NCBI GenBank assembly: GCA_900542245.1
Contig: UQMQ01000004.1
Span: 1-40,777 of the forward strand
Direction of reading: 5' to 3'
Source: an uncultured Eubacteriales bacterium
GTDB taxonomy: Bacteria; Bacillota; Clostridia; Peptostreptococcales; Anaerovoracaceae
DNA: 40,777 bases
A program made the position numbers and the translations under genes. Below the pieces are notes generated by a model. The model was not told where the DNA came from and did no database searches. It worked only from the letters and a program-made list of their open reading frames with translations. Of this stretch, positions 31,620-40,678 are shown piece after piece; positions within the stretch are counted from its first letter, which is position 1, and the number at the start of each line of letters is the position of its first letter.

Positions 31620-33113
31620 TTACTGTACGGACAGATAAGAATATCCCATCAGACTTGTATCCACGTCATGTGCCACCTCACGGCCCTCACGAATTGCCCA
31701 GACAACCAGTGACTGTCCTCTGTGCATATCTCCCGCAACAAATACGTTCTTTACATTTGTTGCATATGTTCCAGGCTCTGTAGCTACATTTGTTCTCTGG
31801 TTCAGCTCTACACCGAATGCCTTTGCAATGTATTCCTCTGTTCCAAGGAATCCTGCAGCGATCAGTACAAGTTCTGCCGGAATCTTCTTCTCGGAACCTG
31901 CAACTTCCACCATATTTCTGCGTCCGGTCTTCTCATCCACCTTGCTCTCAAGTCTGACGATTGTCAGACCATTCAACTTGCCGTTCTTATCCTTATGGAA
32001 TTCCTTTACGGTTGTCTGATAGATTCGTGGATCTGTACCGAAACATGCAATCGCTTCTTCCTGGCCATAGTCGGTCTTTAACACCTTCGGCCACTCCGGC
32101 CATGGGTTATTTGCTGCCCGCTCTGCCGGTGGACATGGCATCATCTCCAGCTGGGTTACAGACTTTGCACCCTGACGGATAGCCGTTCCCACACAGTCAT
32201 TTCCGGTATCACCGCCACCGATGATCACAACATTTTTTCCCTTTGCGGAAATAAATTTGTTATCCTTAAAATTGGAATCCAAAAGGCTCTTTGTGTTGCG
32301 TGACAGATAATCGACTGCGAAATAGATTCCTTCTGCATCACGACCTGCTGCCTTGATATCACGCGCATGCTTTGCTCCACAGCAGAGGATGACTCTGTCA
32401 TACTCTTTTAACAGCTCTGCACTCTTGACATCCACACCGACATTACAGCCTGTGATAAACTTCACACCCTCTTCTTTCATAACATTGATCTTACGGTCAA
32501 TGATCTGCTTTTCGAGCTTCATATTCGGAATACCATACATCAGAAGTCCGCCGACACGGTCATCTCTCTCATATACCGTAACATCATGTCCTCTCTGGTT
32601 CAGCTGATCTGCTGCTGCCAGTCCGGAAGGACCGGAACCGATGATGGCAACTTTCTTTCCGGTACGAACCTTTGGAATATGTGGTCCGGCATAACCTTCT
32701 TTGTATGCCGTCTCAATGATTCCATGCTCATTGTCCCGGACAGATACCGGATCTCCCCAGTGTCCACAGGTACATGCCTTCTCACACAGAGCCGGACATA
32801 CACGGGAGGTAAACTCCGGGAAATTATTTGTCTTGTGCAGACGGTTATATGCCTGCTGATAGTTTCCGGTATAAAGCAGATCGTTCCACTCCGGTACCAG
32901 ATTGTGCAGCGGGCAGCCGGAAGTCATTCCGGCAACTGTCATACCCGACTGACAGAACGGGACACCGCAATCCATACAGCGCGCTGCCTGCTCTCTTTGT
33001 TTTTCTTTGGAAAGGAAGATGTGGAATTCATCAAAATTTTTGATTCGTTCCTTTGGTTCCACCGAACGCGCCTCACATCTGTCGTATTCCATAAATCCTG
33101 TTGGCTTTCCCAT
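31620..33113 (-). CDS. gltD: Glutamate synthase (NADPH) small subunit
   Basis: Passes electrons from NADPH through FAD and 4Fe-4S clusters to the large subunit. 497 residues. The N-terminal iron-sulfur region is RCMDCGVPFCQ, then GCPLHN and RVCPALCEKACTCG (about residues 40-115). The FAD-binding GxGxxG is IIGSGPSGLAAADQL (about 156-170). The NADPH-binding fold is VIIGGGDTGNDCVGTAIRQG (about 295-315). The C-terminal GDMHRGQSLVVWAI closes the FAD site. The gene lies 14 bases after gltB, with GGAGG in between, and is translated from the same mRNA. Length and motifs are those of a normal intact GltD. Confidence 0.96.
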   Translation of the reverse strand: MGKPTGFMEYDRCEARSVEPKERIKNFDEFHIFLSKEKQREQAARCMDCGVPFCQSGMTVAGMTSGCPLHNLVPEWNDLLYTGNYQQAYNRLHKTNNFPEFTSRVCPALCEKACTCGHWGDPVSVRDNEHGIIETAYKEGYAGPHIPKVRTGKKVAIIGSGPSGLAAADQLNQRGHDVTVYERDDRVGGLLMYGIPNMKLEKQIIDRKINVMKEEGVKFITGCNVGVDVKSAELLKEYDRVILCCGAKHARDIKAAGRDAEGIYFAVDYLSRNTKSLLDSNFKDNKFISAKGKNVVIIGGGDTGNDCVGTAIRQGAKSVTQLEMMPCPPAERAANNPWPEWPKVLKTDYGQEEAIACFGTDPRIYQTTVKEFHKDKNGKLNGLTIVRLESKVDEKTGRRNMVEVAGSEKKIPAELVLIAAGFLGTEEYIAKAFGVELNQRTNVATEPGTYATNVKNVFVAGDMHRGQSLVVWAIREGREVAHDVDTSLMGYSYLSVQ

Positions 33114-33127
33114 TGTTTCTTCCCTCC

Positions 33128-36100
33128 TTATGCTCTCGTGCTGGCATAAAATGCCTCAATCTGTGCCTGCTCTGCATTCAGACCTTTTTCTTCCATCTGA
33201 ACGATTGCCATCTGCATACGGTTATAATCATATGGGATGACTTTCTTAAACTTCGGCAGATACTCACTGAAGTGATCGAGAATTTCCTTACCTTTTTCCG
33301 AATTGGTCAGTGTAACATGTTCTTTGATCATTTCTTTGAGCTCTAATACGTCATATTTATTGGTGACTTCCTCACTGAATACCATAGACTTGTTGGTACG
33401 CATGTACAGATCGTTGTCCTCATCCAGTACATAAGCGATACCACCGCTCATACCTGCGGCAAAGTTCTTTCCGGTTTTACCAAGGATAACAACACGACCG
33501 CCCGTCATATACTCACATCCATGATCGCCGACACCCTCAACAACAGCAGTAGCTCCGGAATTTCTGACACAGAAACGTTCTCCTGCCACACCATTGATGA
33601 ATGCCTTACCGCTTGTCGCACCGTACAGTGCTACGTTACCGATAATGATGTTCTCATCCTTTTTGAAGTTTACTCCTGCCGGTGGATAAACGATCAGCTT
33701 TCCGCCGGAAAGTCCCTTTCCGAAATAATCGTTGGAATCTCCCACCAGTTCGAGTGTCAGTCCCTTTGGAATAAAGGCACCAAAACTCTGTCCGCCGGCT
33801 CCGCTGCATTTAATAACGAAAGTATCCTCATCCAGTGTATCGTCGTACTTCTTTGTAATCTCTGATCCGAAGATTGTTCCAAGCGAACGGTTTACGTTTG
33901 TTACTTCGGTATCGATCATACGCTTCTGCTTCTTATCAAGTGCCGGCTTTAACTGTTTTAAGAACTCCGTGATATCTTTGGTCTTATCCAGTTCGAAATC
34001 ATATACCTGCTTCGGATCAAAAATAACCTTCTGCTTTGTTCCTGCAAACGGATTATTTAAGATATTGCTCAGGTCAAGCTTTGCTTCACGCTCGGACAGA
34101 TCTCCGCGAACCTTTAAGAAATCGCTTCGTCCGACGAGTTCATCCACTGTGCGGACACCAAGTTTTGCCATGTACTCCCGAAGTTCTTCTGCGATAAAGC
34201 GCATGAAGTTCTCAACATACTCCGGTTTTCCTGCGAAACGCTTACGAAGCTCCGGATTCTGGGTTGCAATACCTGCCGGACAGGTATCCAGATTACATAC
34301 ACGCATCATGACACAGCCCATGGTTACCAGCGGAGCGGTTGCAAAACCAAACTCTTCCGCGCCAAGACATGCAGCAATGGCCACGTCTTTACCACTCATC
34401 AGCTTTCCGTCTGTCTCAATTCTTACTTTATTACGCAGTCCGTTCATAATCAGTGTCTGATGTGTCTCTGCCAGACCAAGTTCCCACGGAAGACCTGCGT
34501 TGTGGATGGAACTACTTGGCGCAGCACCTGTACCACCGTCATATCCGGAGATCAGGACAACCTGTGCACCGGCTTTTGCAACACCGGCTGCTACGGTACC
34601 GACACCTGCCTCGGAAACCAGTTTTACGGAAATTCTTGCATCGCGGTTTGCATTCTTTAAGTCAAAGATCAGCTGTTCAAGATCCTCGATGGAATAAATA
34701 TCGTGATGTGGTGGCGGGGAGATCAAAGATACACCCGGTGTGGAAAGTCTTGTCCTGGCAATCCATGGGTATACTTTCTTACCCGGAAGATGTCCACCTT
34801 CACCAGGCTTTGCTCCCTGTGCCATTTTGATCTGGATCTCCTGCGCACTGGTCAGATAACGGCTGGTAACACCGAAACGTCCGGATGCAACCTGTTTGAT
34901 TGCGGAACAACGGTTCTTTCCGTCCGGTCCGACGGTCAGACGATCCTTGTCCTCACCACCTTCACCGGTGTTTGACTTACCGTGTAAGTGATTCATGGCA
35001 ATGGCAAGTGTCTCATGTGCTTCCTTCGAAATAGAACCGTAAGACATCGCTCCGGTCTTAAAACGTGTCACAATAGAATCTACGCTTTCCACTTCCTCAA
35101 GCTTCACACCCTTCTTCGGGTACTCAAAATCCATCAGTCCACGCAGGTTCGTATGCTTTTCTTCTTCATCTACCAGACTCGTATACTGCTTGAACATCTC
35201 ATAGTCCCCACGCTGGGTAGACTGCTGCAGCAGATGGATGGTAGCCGGATTGTACAGATGCGCATCGGCTCCGCTTCTCATCTTGTGGCGCCCCTTGCTG
35301 TCAAGGGTTACATCGGTTTCAAGTCCCAGCGGATCATAGGCTGCGGAATGAAGCGTATTGACATCATTCTCGATATCTTTGATGGAAATTCCGCCGATGC
35401 GGCTGACCGTATTGGTGAAATACTTGTCAATGACATCTTTATCAATACCAAGTGCCTCAAAAATCTTGGAACCCTGATACGACTGGATCGTAGAAATACC
35501 CATCTTGGCTGCAATCTTTACAATACCGGTGATAATTGCATGGTTATAATCATCAACTGCGGCATAATAATCTTTGTCTAACATGTGCTCGTCGATCAGC
35601 TGTTTTACGGTATCCAGTGCCAGGTATGGGTTAATTGCACTCGCACCAAAACCAAGCAGTGTTGCAAAATGATGTACCTCACGCGGCTCTCCGGATTCGA
35701 GAATCAGGGAAAGGGAAGTACGTTTCTTTGTCTTTACCAGATACTGCTGCAATGCAGATACGGCAAGCAGGGAAGGAATTGCCACATGGTTATCATCCAC
35801 GCCTCTGTCGGAAAGGATCAGGATATTGGCTCCGTCTCTGTATGCACGATCCGCCTCAATAAAGAGACGATCTACGGCTTTCTCAAGACTGGTATTCTTA
35901 TAATAAATAATCGGAATGGTTTCTACCTTAAATCCGTCTACTTTCATATTGCGGATTTTCATCAGGTCTGTGTTGGTCAGAATCGGGTTGTTGATCCGAA
36001 GTACTTTACAGTTCTCCGGCTTTTCCTCTAAGAGGTTTCCGGCAGATCCGATATACACCGTCGTAGAAGTAACAACCTCCTCACGGATGGAATCGATTGG

Positions 36101-37681
36101 CGGGTTGGTTACCTGTGCAAACAGCTGCTTGAAATAGTTAAACAGCGGCTCACGGTTTCCGGACAGTGCCGCAAGCGGTGTATCCGTACCCATCGCAGCG
36201 GTACCCTCAATGCCGTTCTTTGCCATCGGCAGGATGGAATCCTTTAAGGACTCATACGTGTAACCGAATGCCCTTTGCATTCTCTGACGTTCTTCCTGTG
36301 TATATTCCGGCACACGCTCATTCGGGATTTTTAAATCCTTTAACATGACGATGTTGCTGTCAAGCCACTCACCATATGGACGCTTATCCGCATATCTTTC
36401 TTTTAACTCATCGTCATCAATCACACGACCCTGCACGGTATCTACAAGAAGCATTTTACCAGGACGCAGACGGTCTTTGGTCACGATATGGGTCGGATCA
36501 ATATCAAGAACTCCGACCTCGGAAGAAAGAATCAGATAGTCATCGTCTGTAATGTAATAACGGGATGGACGCAGACCGTTACGGTCAAGAACCGCTCCCA
36601 TCATATCTCCATCGGAAAACAGGATGGATGCAGGTCCGTCCCAAGGCTCCATCATGGTTGCATAATACTGATAGAAATCTTTCTTTTTCTGTGTCATCAC
36701 AGCATTGTTTGCCCATGGCTCCGGAATCATGATCATGACTGCCAGTGGCAGATCCATGCCACTCATCACCAGAAACTCCAGCGTATTGTCCAGCATTGCG
36801 GAATCAGATCCTTCGGTGTTGACGACCGGAAGTACCTTCTGGAATTCCCCGCGCAGCTTGCCGGATGCCATCGTCTCTTCCCGGGCAAGCATCTTGTCTG
36901 CATTACCACGGATGGTGTTGATCTCACCGTTATGTACAATAAAACGGTTTGGATGTGCTCTCTCCCAGCTTGGATTTGTGTTGGTAGAGAAACGGGAATG
37001 TACGGTTGCAATTGCAGACTCATAATCCTTATCCTGCAGATCGGAGAAGAACTGACGCAGCTGCTCTACAAGGAACATTCCTTTATATACAATCGTTCTG
37101 CTCGAAAGGGAAGCAACGTAGCTGTCATCGTTGGACTGCTCGAATACACGGCGTGCCACATACAGCTTGCGGTCAAAATCAAGTCCCTTCTCCACATCTT
37201 CCGGTCTTTTGATGAACGCCTGCATGATGCATGGCATACATCCTCTGGCCTTGTCGGAAAGCTTGTCCGGATGAATCGGTACCTGTCTCCATCCGAGGAA
37301 TTCCATTCCTTCCTTCTCGACAATTACCTCAAACATCTTCTTTGCCTGATTGGTCTTTAACTCATCCTGTGGGAAGAAAAACATTCCGACGCCGTAATCT
37401 CTCTCTTCTCCCAGCTTAATTCCAAGCGGCTCTACCGCTTTCTTAAAGAACTTATGGGAAATCTGAAGAAGAATACCAACACCATCTCCGGTCTTTCCGT
37501 CGGCATCTTTTCCGGCTCTATGCTTTAAGTTTTCAACAATTTTCAAGGCATTTTCCACGGTCTGGTGGGTCTTGATCCCTTTGATGTTTACCACAGCACC
37601 AATTCCGCAGTTATCATGTTCGAAACTCGGATCATATAATCCTTTGGCGGTTGCTGTGCTCTCATTCCATTGCTCTTTCAT
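33128..37681 (-). CDS. gltB: Glutamate synthase large subunit
   Basis: Makes two glutamates from glutamine and 2-oxoglutarate. 1517 residues, full length. The N-terminal glutaminase domain (to about 430) has the nucleophile Cys in HDNCGIGAV (C25 from this start, exposed after propeptide removal in the family). A central domain follows. The FMN/2-oxoglutarate barrel contains SGYDGGTGAAPSSSIHNAG and the 3Fe-4S ligands in CVMMRVCNLDTC. The C-terminal beta-helix is rich in Gly repeats such as YGATSGKAFINGVAGERF. Start set at 37681 (MKEQWNE) by AAAGGAT upstream; the ATG at 37711 is less well placed. Upstream lies a perfect inverted repeat that may be the regulator site. Confidence 0.96.
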   Translation of the reverse strand: MKEQWNESTATAKGLYDPSFEHDNCGIGAVVNIKGIKTHQTVENALKIVENLKHRAGKDADGKTGDGVGILLQISHKFFKKAVEPLGIKLGEERDYGVGMFFFPQDELKTNQAKKMFEVIVEKEGMEFLGWRQVPIHPDKLSDKARGCMPCIMQAFIKRPEDVEKGLDFDRKLYVARRVFEQSNDDSYVASLSSRTIVYKGMFLVEQLRQFFSDLQDKDYESAIATVHSRFSTNTNPSWERAHPNRFIVHNGEINTIRGNADKMLAREETMASGKLRGEFQKVLPVVNTEGSDSAMLDNTLEFLVMSGMDLPLAVMIMIPEPWANNAVMTQKKKDFYQYYATMMEPWDGPASILFSDGDMMGAVLDRNGLRPSRYYITDDDYLILSSEVGVLDIDPTHIVTKDRLRPGKMLLVDTVQGRVIDDDELKERYADKRPYGEWLDSNIVMLKDLKIPNERVPEYTQEERQRMQRAFGYTYESLKDSILPMAKNGIEGTAAMGTDTPLAALSGNREPLFNYFKQLFAQVTNPPIDSIREEVVTSTTVYIGSAGNLLEEKPENCKVLRINNPILTNTDLMKIRNMKVDGFKVETIPIIYYKNTSLEKAVDRLFIEADRAYRDGANILILSDRGVDDNHVAIPSLLAVSALQQYLVKTKKRTSLSLILESGEPREVHHFATLLGFGASAINPYLALDTVKQLIDEHMLDKDYYAAVDDYNHAIITGIVKIAAKMGISTIQSYQGSKIFEALGIDKDVIDKYFTNTVSRIGGISIKDIENDVNTLHSAAYDPLGLETDVTLDSKGRHKMRSGADAHLYNPATIHLLQQSTQRGDYEMFKQYTSLVDEEEKHTNLRGLMDFEYPKKGVKLEEVESVDSIVTRFKTGAMSYGSISKEAHETLAIAMNHLHGKSNTGEGGEDKDRLTVGPDGKNRCSAIKQVASGRFGVTSRYLTSAQEIQIKMAQGAKPGEGGHLPGKKVYPWIARTRLSTPGVSLISPPPHHDIYSIEDLEQLIFDLKNANRDARISVKLVSEAGVGTVAAGVAKAGAQVVLISGYDGGTGAAPSSSIHNAGLPWELGLAETHQTLIMNGLRNKVRIETDGKLMSGKDVAIAACLGAEEFGFATAPLVTMGCVMMRVCNLDTCPAGIATQNPELRKRFAGKPEYVENFMRFIAEELREYMAKLGVRTVDELVGRSDFLKVRGDLSEREAKLDLSNILNNPFAGTKQKVIFDPKQVYDFELDKTKDITEFLKQLKPALDKKQKRMIDTEVTNVNRSLGTIFGSEITKKYDDTLDEDTFVIKCSGAGGQSFGAFIPKGLTLELVGDSNDYFGKGLSGGKLIVYPPAGVNFKKDENIIIGNVALYGATSGKAFINGVAGERFCVRNSGATAVVEGVGDHGCEYMTGGRVVILGKTGKNFAAGMSGGIAYVLDEDNDLYMRTNKSMVFSEEVTNKYDVLELKEMIKEHVTLTNSEKGKEILDHFSEYLPKFKKVIPYDYNRMQMAIVQMEEKGLNAEQAQIEAFYASTRA

Positions 37682-37783
37682 AGAACTATCCTTTCGTTGT
37701 AAATCATTCATGAGTTGCTTTTTCTTAACTGATTCTCATTTTACTCCTATAACCGCCGCTTGTAAATCATTTTTTTCGTTCTA

Positions 37784-37832
37784 TTGTCTGATAATTTGTC
37801 TATTGTTTGTTTTATATAATATTATCAGACAA
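37784..37832 (-). promoter_or_regulatory. Inverted repeat upstream of gltB, candidate operator
   Basis: TTGTCTGATAAT (37784-37795) and ATTATCAGACAA (37821-37832) are perfect 12-base arms around an AT-rich 25-base centre. The arms lie about 100-150 bases upstream of the gltB start. Spaced dyads like this fit a dimeric or LysR-type regulator, but no regulator gene is adjacent. The exact promoter is unclear. Confidence 0.5.
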
Positions 37833-37873
37833 TAACGTATGTTTTCTTTTATATCTTTCGTTTTTTGAACAAT

Positions 37874-37925
37874 AAAGCGGTCATATTCATGAAATATTTT
37901 TTCATAAATATGACCGCTTTTTCTG
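37874..37925. terminator. Bidirectional terminator upstream of gltB
   Basis: AAAGCGGTCATATT (37874-37887) pairs perfectly with AATATGACCGCTTT (37907-37920), with a further ATGAAA/TTTCAT inner stem and TTTTT beyond. It probably ends transcription from the small-peptide or thioesterase side. Confidence 0.85.
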
Positions 37926-37958
37926 TTTTTATTAAGTTGTTTTTATTTTACAAACAAT

Positions 37959-38036
37959 TTATATCTGAAATTCATTCACCGTCTGCTGCAATGTTCCGAT
38001 GCTGTCCAAAACCTTTTCCCGTCTTCCTTTCCCCAT
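37959..38036 (-). CDS. Possible 25-residue small protein
   Basis: ATG at 38036 with a perfect AGGAGG (38044-38049) 7 bases upstream opens a 25-codon frame: MGKGRREKVLDSIGTLQ then QTVNEFQI. It is basic at the start and could form an amphipathic helix. It is followed by a strong terminator, so a short monocistronic unit is plausible. No family is recognised and no clear -35 was found upstream, though AT-rich TTAAAATATAAA is present. Confidence 0.35.
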   Translation of the reverse strand: MGKGRREKVLDSIGTLQQTVNEFQI

Positions 38037-38104
38037 AACTTTTCCTCCTTGGTATTTTTATATTTTAACACTACTACACTTTAACGCGATAAACAAGTAA
38101 AAAG

Positions 38105-38141
38105 AAAAAAGGCATCTGATTTTTTCCAAATCAGACACCTT
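38105..38141 (-). terminator. Terminator of the thioesterase gene
   Basis: AAGG-CA-TCTGATTT (38109-38122) and AAATCAGA-CA-CCTT (38128-38141) pair around a two-base internal loop. On the minus strand TTTTTTCTTTTT follows. Confidence 0.8.
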
Positions 38142-38150
38142 GAAAACACC

Positions 38151-38645
38151 CTATCCCTGCTGGTCAATCGCCTGTCCTGTCCGGTAATAGGTAAAATCGG
38201 CTGTAACCAGAACTCTTTGATTCTCATCCATAAGTTTCACGGTATATACGCCGATCCGTCCTCCCTGTCTTTGTACTTCTGCTTCACCGTACACGTAGCC
38301 GGTATCTTTCACAGCCTCCAAATAATTCATTTTCCCGTCAATCGTTGTAACATAATTGCCATAGGTGGATGCCGCCAAACCAGCAAGCGTATCAGCAAGC
38401 GCATACGCACATCCGCCATGCATTCCACCGTAAATATTCGTAAAATGCTCATCCATGCGCATTCTTCCGTAAGCATAGCCTTCCCGCACTTCCAGCAGTT
38501 CCATTCCCAGAAGCTGTGCAAATGGATTTTTCTCCAAAAGCCGGTTCAGCTTCTGTGGTGTCAGTTCCTGTGGCTGCTGTGACTGTTGTACTGCCTTTTG
38601 TTCTGTTGTTTTCGTGGCAGAAATATGTTTGTGTTTCTTACTCAT
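38151..38645 (-). CDS. PaaI-type hotdog-fold thioesterase
   Basis: Hydrolyses an acyl-CoA thioester. 164 residues. After a low-complexity Lys/Gln/Thr-rich N-terminus (to about residue 32) comes the hotdog domain. LLEKNPFAQLLGMELLEVREGYAYGRM is split over its first strands. HFTNIYGGMHGGCAYALADTLAG holds the catalytic acidic/His region, with the GGMHGG loop on the central helix. The ending is YGEAEVQRQGGRIGVYTVKLMDE. The substrate is unknown; PaaI relatives act on aromatic acyl-CoAs. Start at 38645 with GGAAG upstream is preferred over the in-frame ATG at 38711, which lies inside the promoter. Confidence 0.88.
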   Translation of the reverse strand: MSKKHKHISATKTTEQKAVQQSQQPQELTPQKLNRLLEKNPFAQLLGMELLEVREGYAYGRMRMDEHFTNIYGGMHGGCAYALADTLAGLAASTYGNYVTTIDGKMNYLEAVKDTGYVYGEAEVQRQGGRIGVYTVKLMDENQRVLVTADFTYYRTGQAIDQQG

Positions 38646-38682
38646 GTTTTCTTCCTTTATTACCGTTTTTGTCAAATTTTGC

Positions 38683-38711
38683 AAGATAGGGTTTATGAAC
38701 TTTATTGTCAC
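38683..38711 (-). promoter_or_regulatory. Promoter of the thioesterase gene
   Basis: Minus-strand GTGACA (38711-38706), 17-base spacer, TATCTT (38688-38683). Its placement 38 bases before ATG 38645 supports that start. Confidence 0.5.
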
Positions 38712-38728
38712 GCGTCAAATTATAGTTC

Positions 38729-39463
38729 CTACCTACGGCAAATATACCGCAGAATAAATTCGGTATCCCCTTCATAGTGCCTGTCTTGTTTCATTTTCCA
38801 GACATTTTCCATCGATTTGCGCACAACACGGTTCACATTGGTGCTCACATAAAAAAATGCAATCGCCATAAGTGAACGCGGCACAACATAATACAAAGCC
38901 AGTGTGACAAACGGATTTTGATTCACAGTGTCTAACAAAAATTTTCCATTCTGCGAAAGATTTTTTAAAGAGGTCGCCGTCAGCAATACCATATTGGCAT
39001 CACAAACCCCAAAATAATATCCCACATAGGTACTGACAATAATGCTGAAAATCGTCAGATGAAATGCGAAAACCGAAAACCGCTTTGATACATACATGCT
39101 TGCAATCATAATGGGAATCATGATGATTATAATCATATGATAGGTAAGCGTTGCACTCGCACTTAATACCATCAATCCAATTGCCGAAACACTGATTTAT
39201 TTTGTCATCCGGTGTTCCAGGCCCAGAACAAACAGCAGAATCAGATATAAAACCATAATCCCGCATGCAATCAGATATCCTGTCCGAAAGATATTCTGAT
39301 CCACAATGAAGATATGAAATGTATTTAAAAGCATATCAAAGGAATAAAACAAAATACACAAAATTCCAAATCGGAAAGCAAAAATATTCTATGTTACATC
39401 TTCCTATTCGTAAAATGTATCTTTTCTTATGAGTTTTTTCAGTATTTCTGTACATCGTTCCAT
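38729..39463 (-). pseudogene. Multi-stop membrane-protein pseudogene, sensor-like
   Basis: Read from ATG 39463 (AGGGAG upstream) to TAG 38729 the frame is continuous for 245 codons without any shift. It carries three internal stops: TAG at codon 20 (39406-39404), TAG at codon 25 (39391-39389) and TAA at codon 89 (39199-39197). The translation reads MERCTEILKKLIRKDTFYE*, then FAFRFGILCILFYSF, FRTGYLIACGIMVLYLILL, further hydrophobic helices, and a final amphipathic VNRVVRKSMENVWKM. About six membrane segments followed by a coiled-coil-like linker resemble the N-terminal half of a membrane sensor (kinase or GGDEF protein) whose output domain has been lost. The family is not identified. Confidence 0.7.
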
Positions 39464-39841
39464 CACAGGCACTCCCTATATTGTTTCCCAGAGCCATTTT
39501 TAACAAAAGCAATGCCGGAAGCCCATGTCATATGAAGTACTTTCGGCATTTTGCTGTGTCTTTATTTTATTATAACTGTTATCGGGGTGGACTGCAACCG
39601 GGGAAGCTGTATCTCCAATAATTTGAAAGAATTTCCACGTTTTCTTCTTAGAGATATTGCCAAACTGTTGCCATGCGATTATTATAGTGTGGACGTAAGA
39701 AAAATGCAATAAAATATGTTTTCTGGTACTATGTTTGTTTTCTATGTTCTGATTGAAATCAATCCCCTTGTTGTCGACATGACCTTAGATACAAATCTTC
39801 TTACTAATGCATGTTTATACCCTTATTATTTGGATTATAAA
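39464..39841 (-). other. Gene-free interval with a strong promoter and leader hairpin
   Basis: About 380 bases. It contains a near-consensus minus-strand promoter: TTGCAG (39597-39592), 17-base spacer, TATAAT (39574-39569). A hairpin follows just downstream of the expected start: CGGCATT/AATGCCG (39550-39544 with 39517-39511, plus CTT/AAG). This would lead into the pseudogene at 39463. No convincing gene lies further right; a 69-codon minus frame ending at 39500 is unsupported. Composition becomes strongly AT-rich from about 39,700. Confidence 0.55.
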
Positions 39842-40597
39842 TTACACACTTTTCTTTATCCTAAATCTTTTAATATCGCCTACAACATTTTCTACCGATT
39901 CAAGCCAATCTCCTTGTATGGCACGAATAATATTATTTACTGCATGTCCTTTAATATAATACATACGTACATCTTGTTGAAATCTATCTAACCCAACCGC
40001 TTGCTTTGCAACCTCAAATATTCTATTAAATAAAATTCCCGCCCTAGTAACCCCTCTATCAGAATCTTCATCCAATTCAATAACCATTTTATTTTGAAAT
40101 TCTATTTTCCCCCTGTCTTTACTTTTATTTACTTCGACAAGGACTAACATCGGATTGTATGTATACTCAATACACATCTTGGTTTCCATTTCTTCAATAA
40201 AATCATCAAATAAAAATTTATCAAAATAATATGCTGTTTGATTCCTTCTAATAATGAACATTGGTAAATCATCCATACAAATCCATTTTTCGTAAGCATT
40301 AGGATGGTATCTTTTTTCTATACTTACAGCGCTATCGGATATTTTCTCACAATATCCTGGGACAAAAAAATCTATATATTTCCCCGATTCCTTATCAAAT
40401 TTATCCATATAGTTAATTATATAATCTCTCGCAGCTGTCTGATTCCCATCTGCTATTAATATACCAACTGTTATTGTCTTATAATCATATTTATCTAATA
40501 TTTCTTGCGTAATTTGATCAAACGTCCTAACTGGATTCACTTTTAATCTCTCCTCTATTAAATCTCTAACTGTTTCCGACTGTATCAGCATCCTCAT
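39842..40597 (-). CDS. AT-rich accessory protein of unknown function
   Basis: A 251-residue soluble protein, not recognised. It contains ITQEILDKYDYKTITVGILI, DFFVPGYCEKI, CMDDLPMFIIRRNQTAYYF and a charged C-terminus (VGDIKRFRIKKS). No membrane segment, signal peptide or clear catalytic motif was found. AT-rich codons differ sharply from the neighbouring gltB, which points to recent acquisition, possibly a defence or mobile island continuing beyond the window. The start is uncertain: GAGAAG is close to ATG 40597. The same frame stays open upstream to a TGA at 40681-40679 and beyond it to the window edge, so this may be the 3' part of a longer, interrupted gene. Confidence 0.55.
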   Translation of the reverse strand: MRMLIQSETVRDLIEERLKVNPVRTFDQITQEILDKYDYKTITVGILIADGNQTAARDYIINYMDKFDKESGKYIDFFVPGYCEKISDSAVSIEKRYHPNAYEKWICMDDLPMFIIRRNQTAYYFDKFLFDDFIEEMETKMCIEYTYNPMLVLVEVNKSKDRGKIEFQNKMVIELDEDSDRGVTRAGILFNRIFEVAKQAVGLDRFQQDVRMYYIKGHAVNNIIRAIQGDWLESVENVVGDIKRFRIKKSV

Positions 40598-40678
40598 CTT
40601 CTCATTTCCATCCTCAATCTTTGGCTTACCACACCTCAGATTATCTGGATGTTCTGAAACACAACAATCCTTATACCA

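Noticed and set aside
39500..39709. A 69-codon minus-strand frame upstream of the pseudogene.
   Set aside because: It runs through the promoter and leader hairpin of the pseudogene and has no ribosome binding site or recognisable motif.
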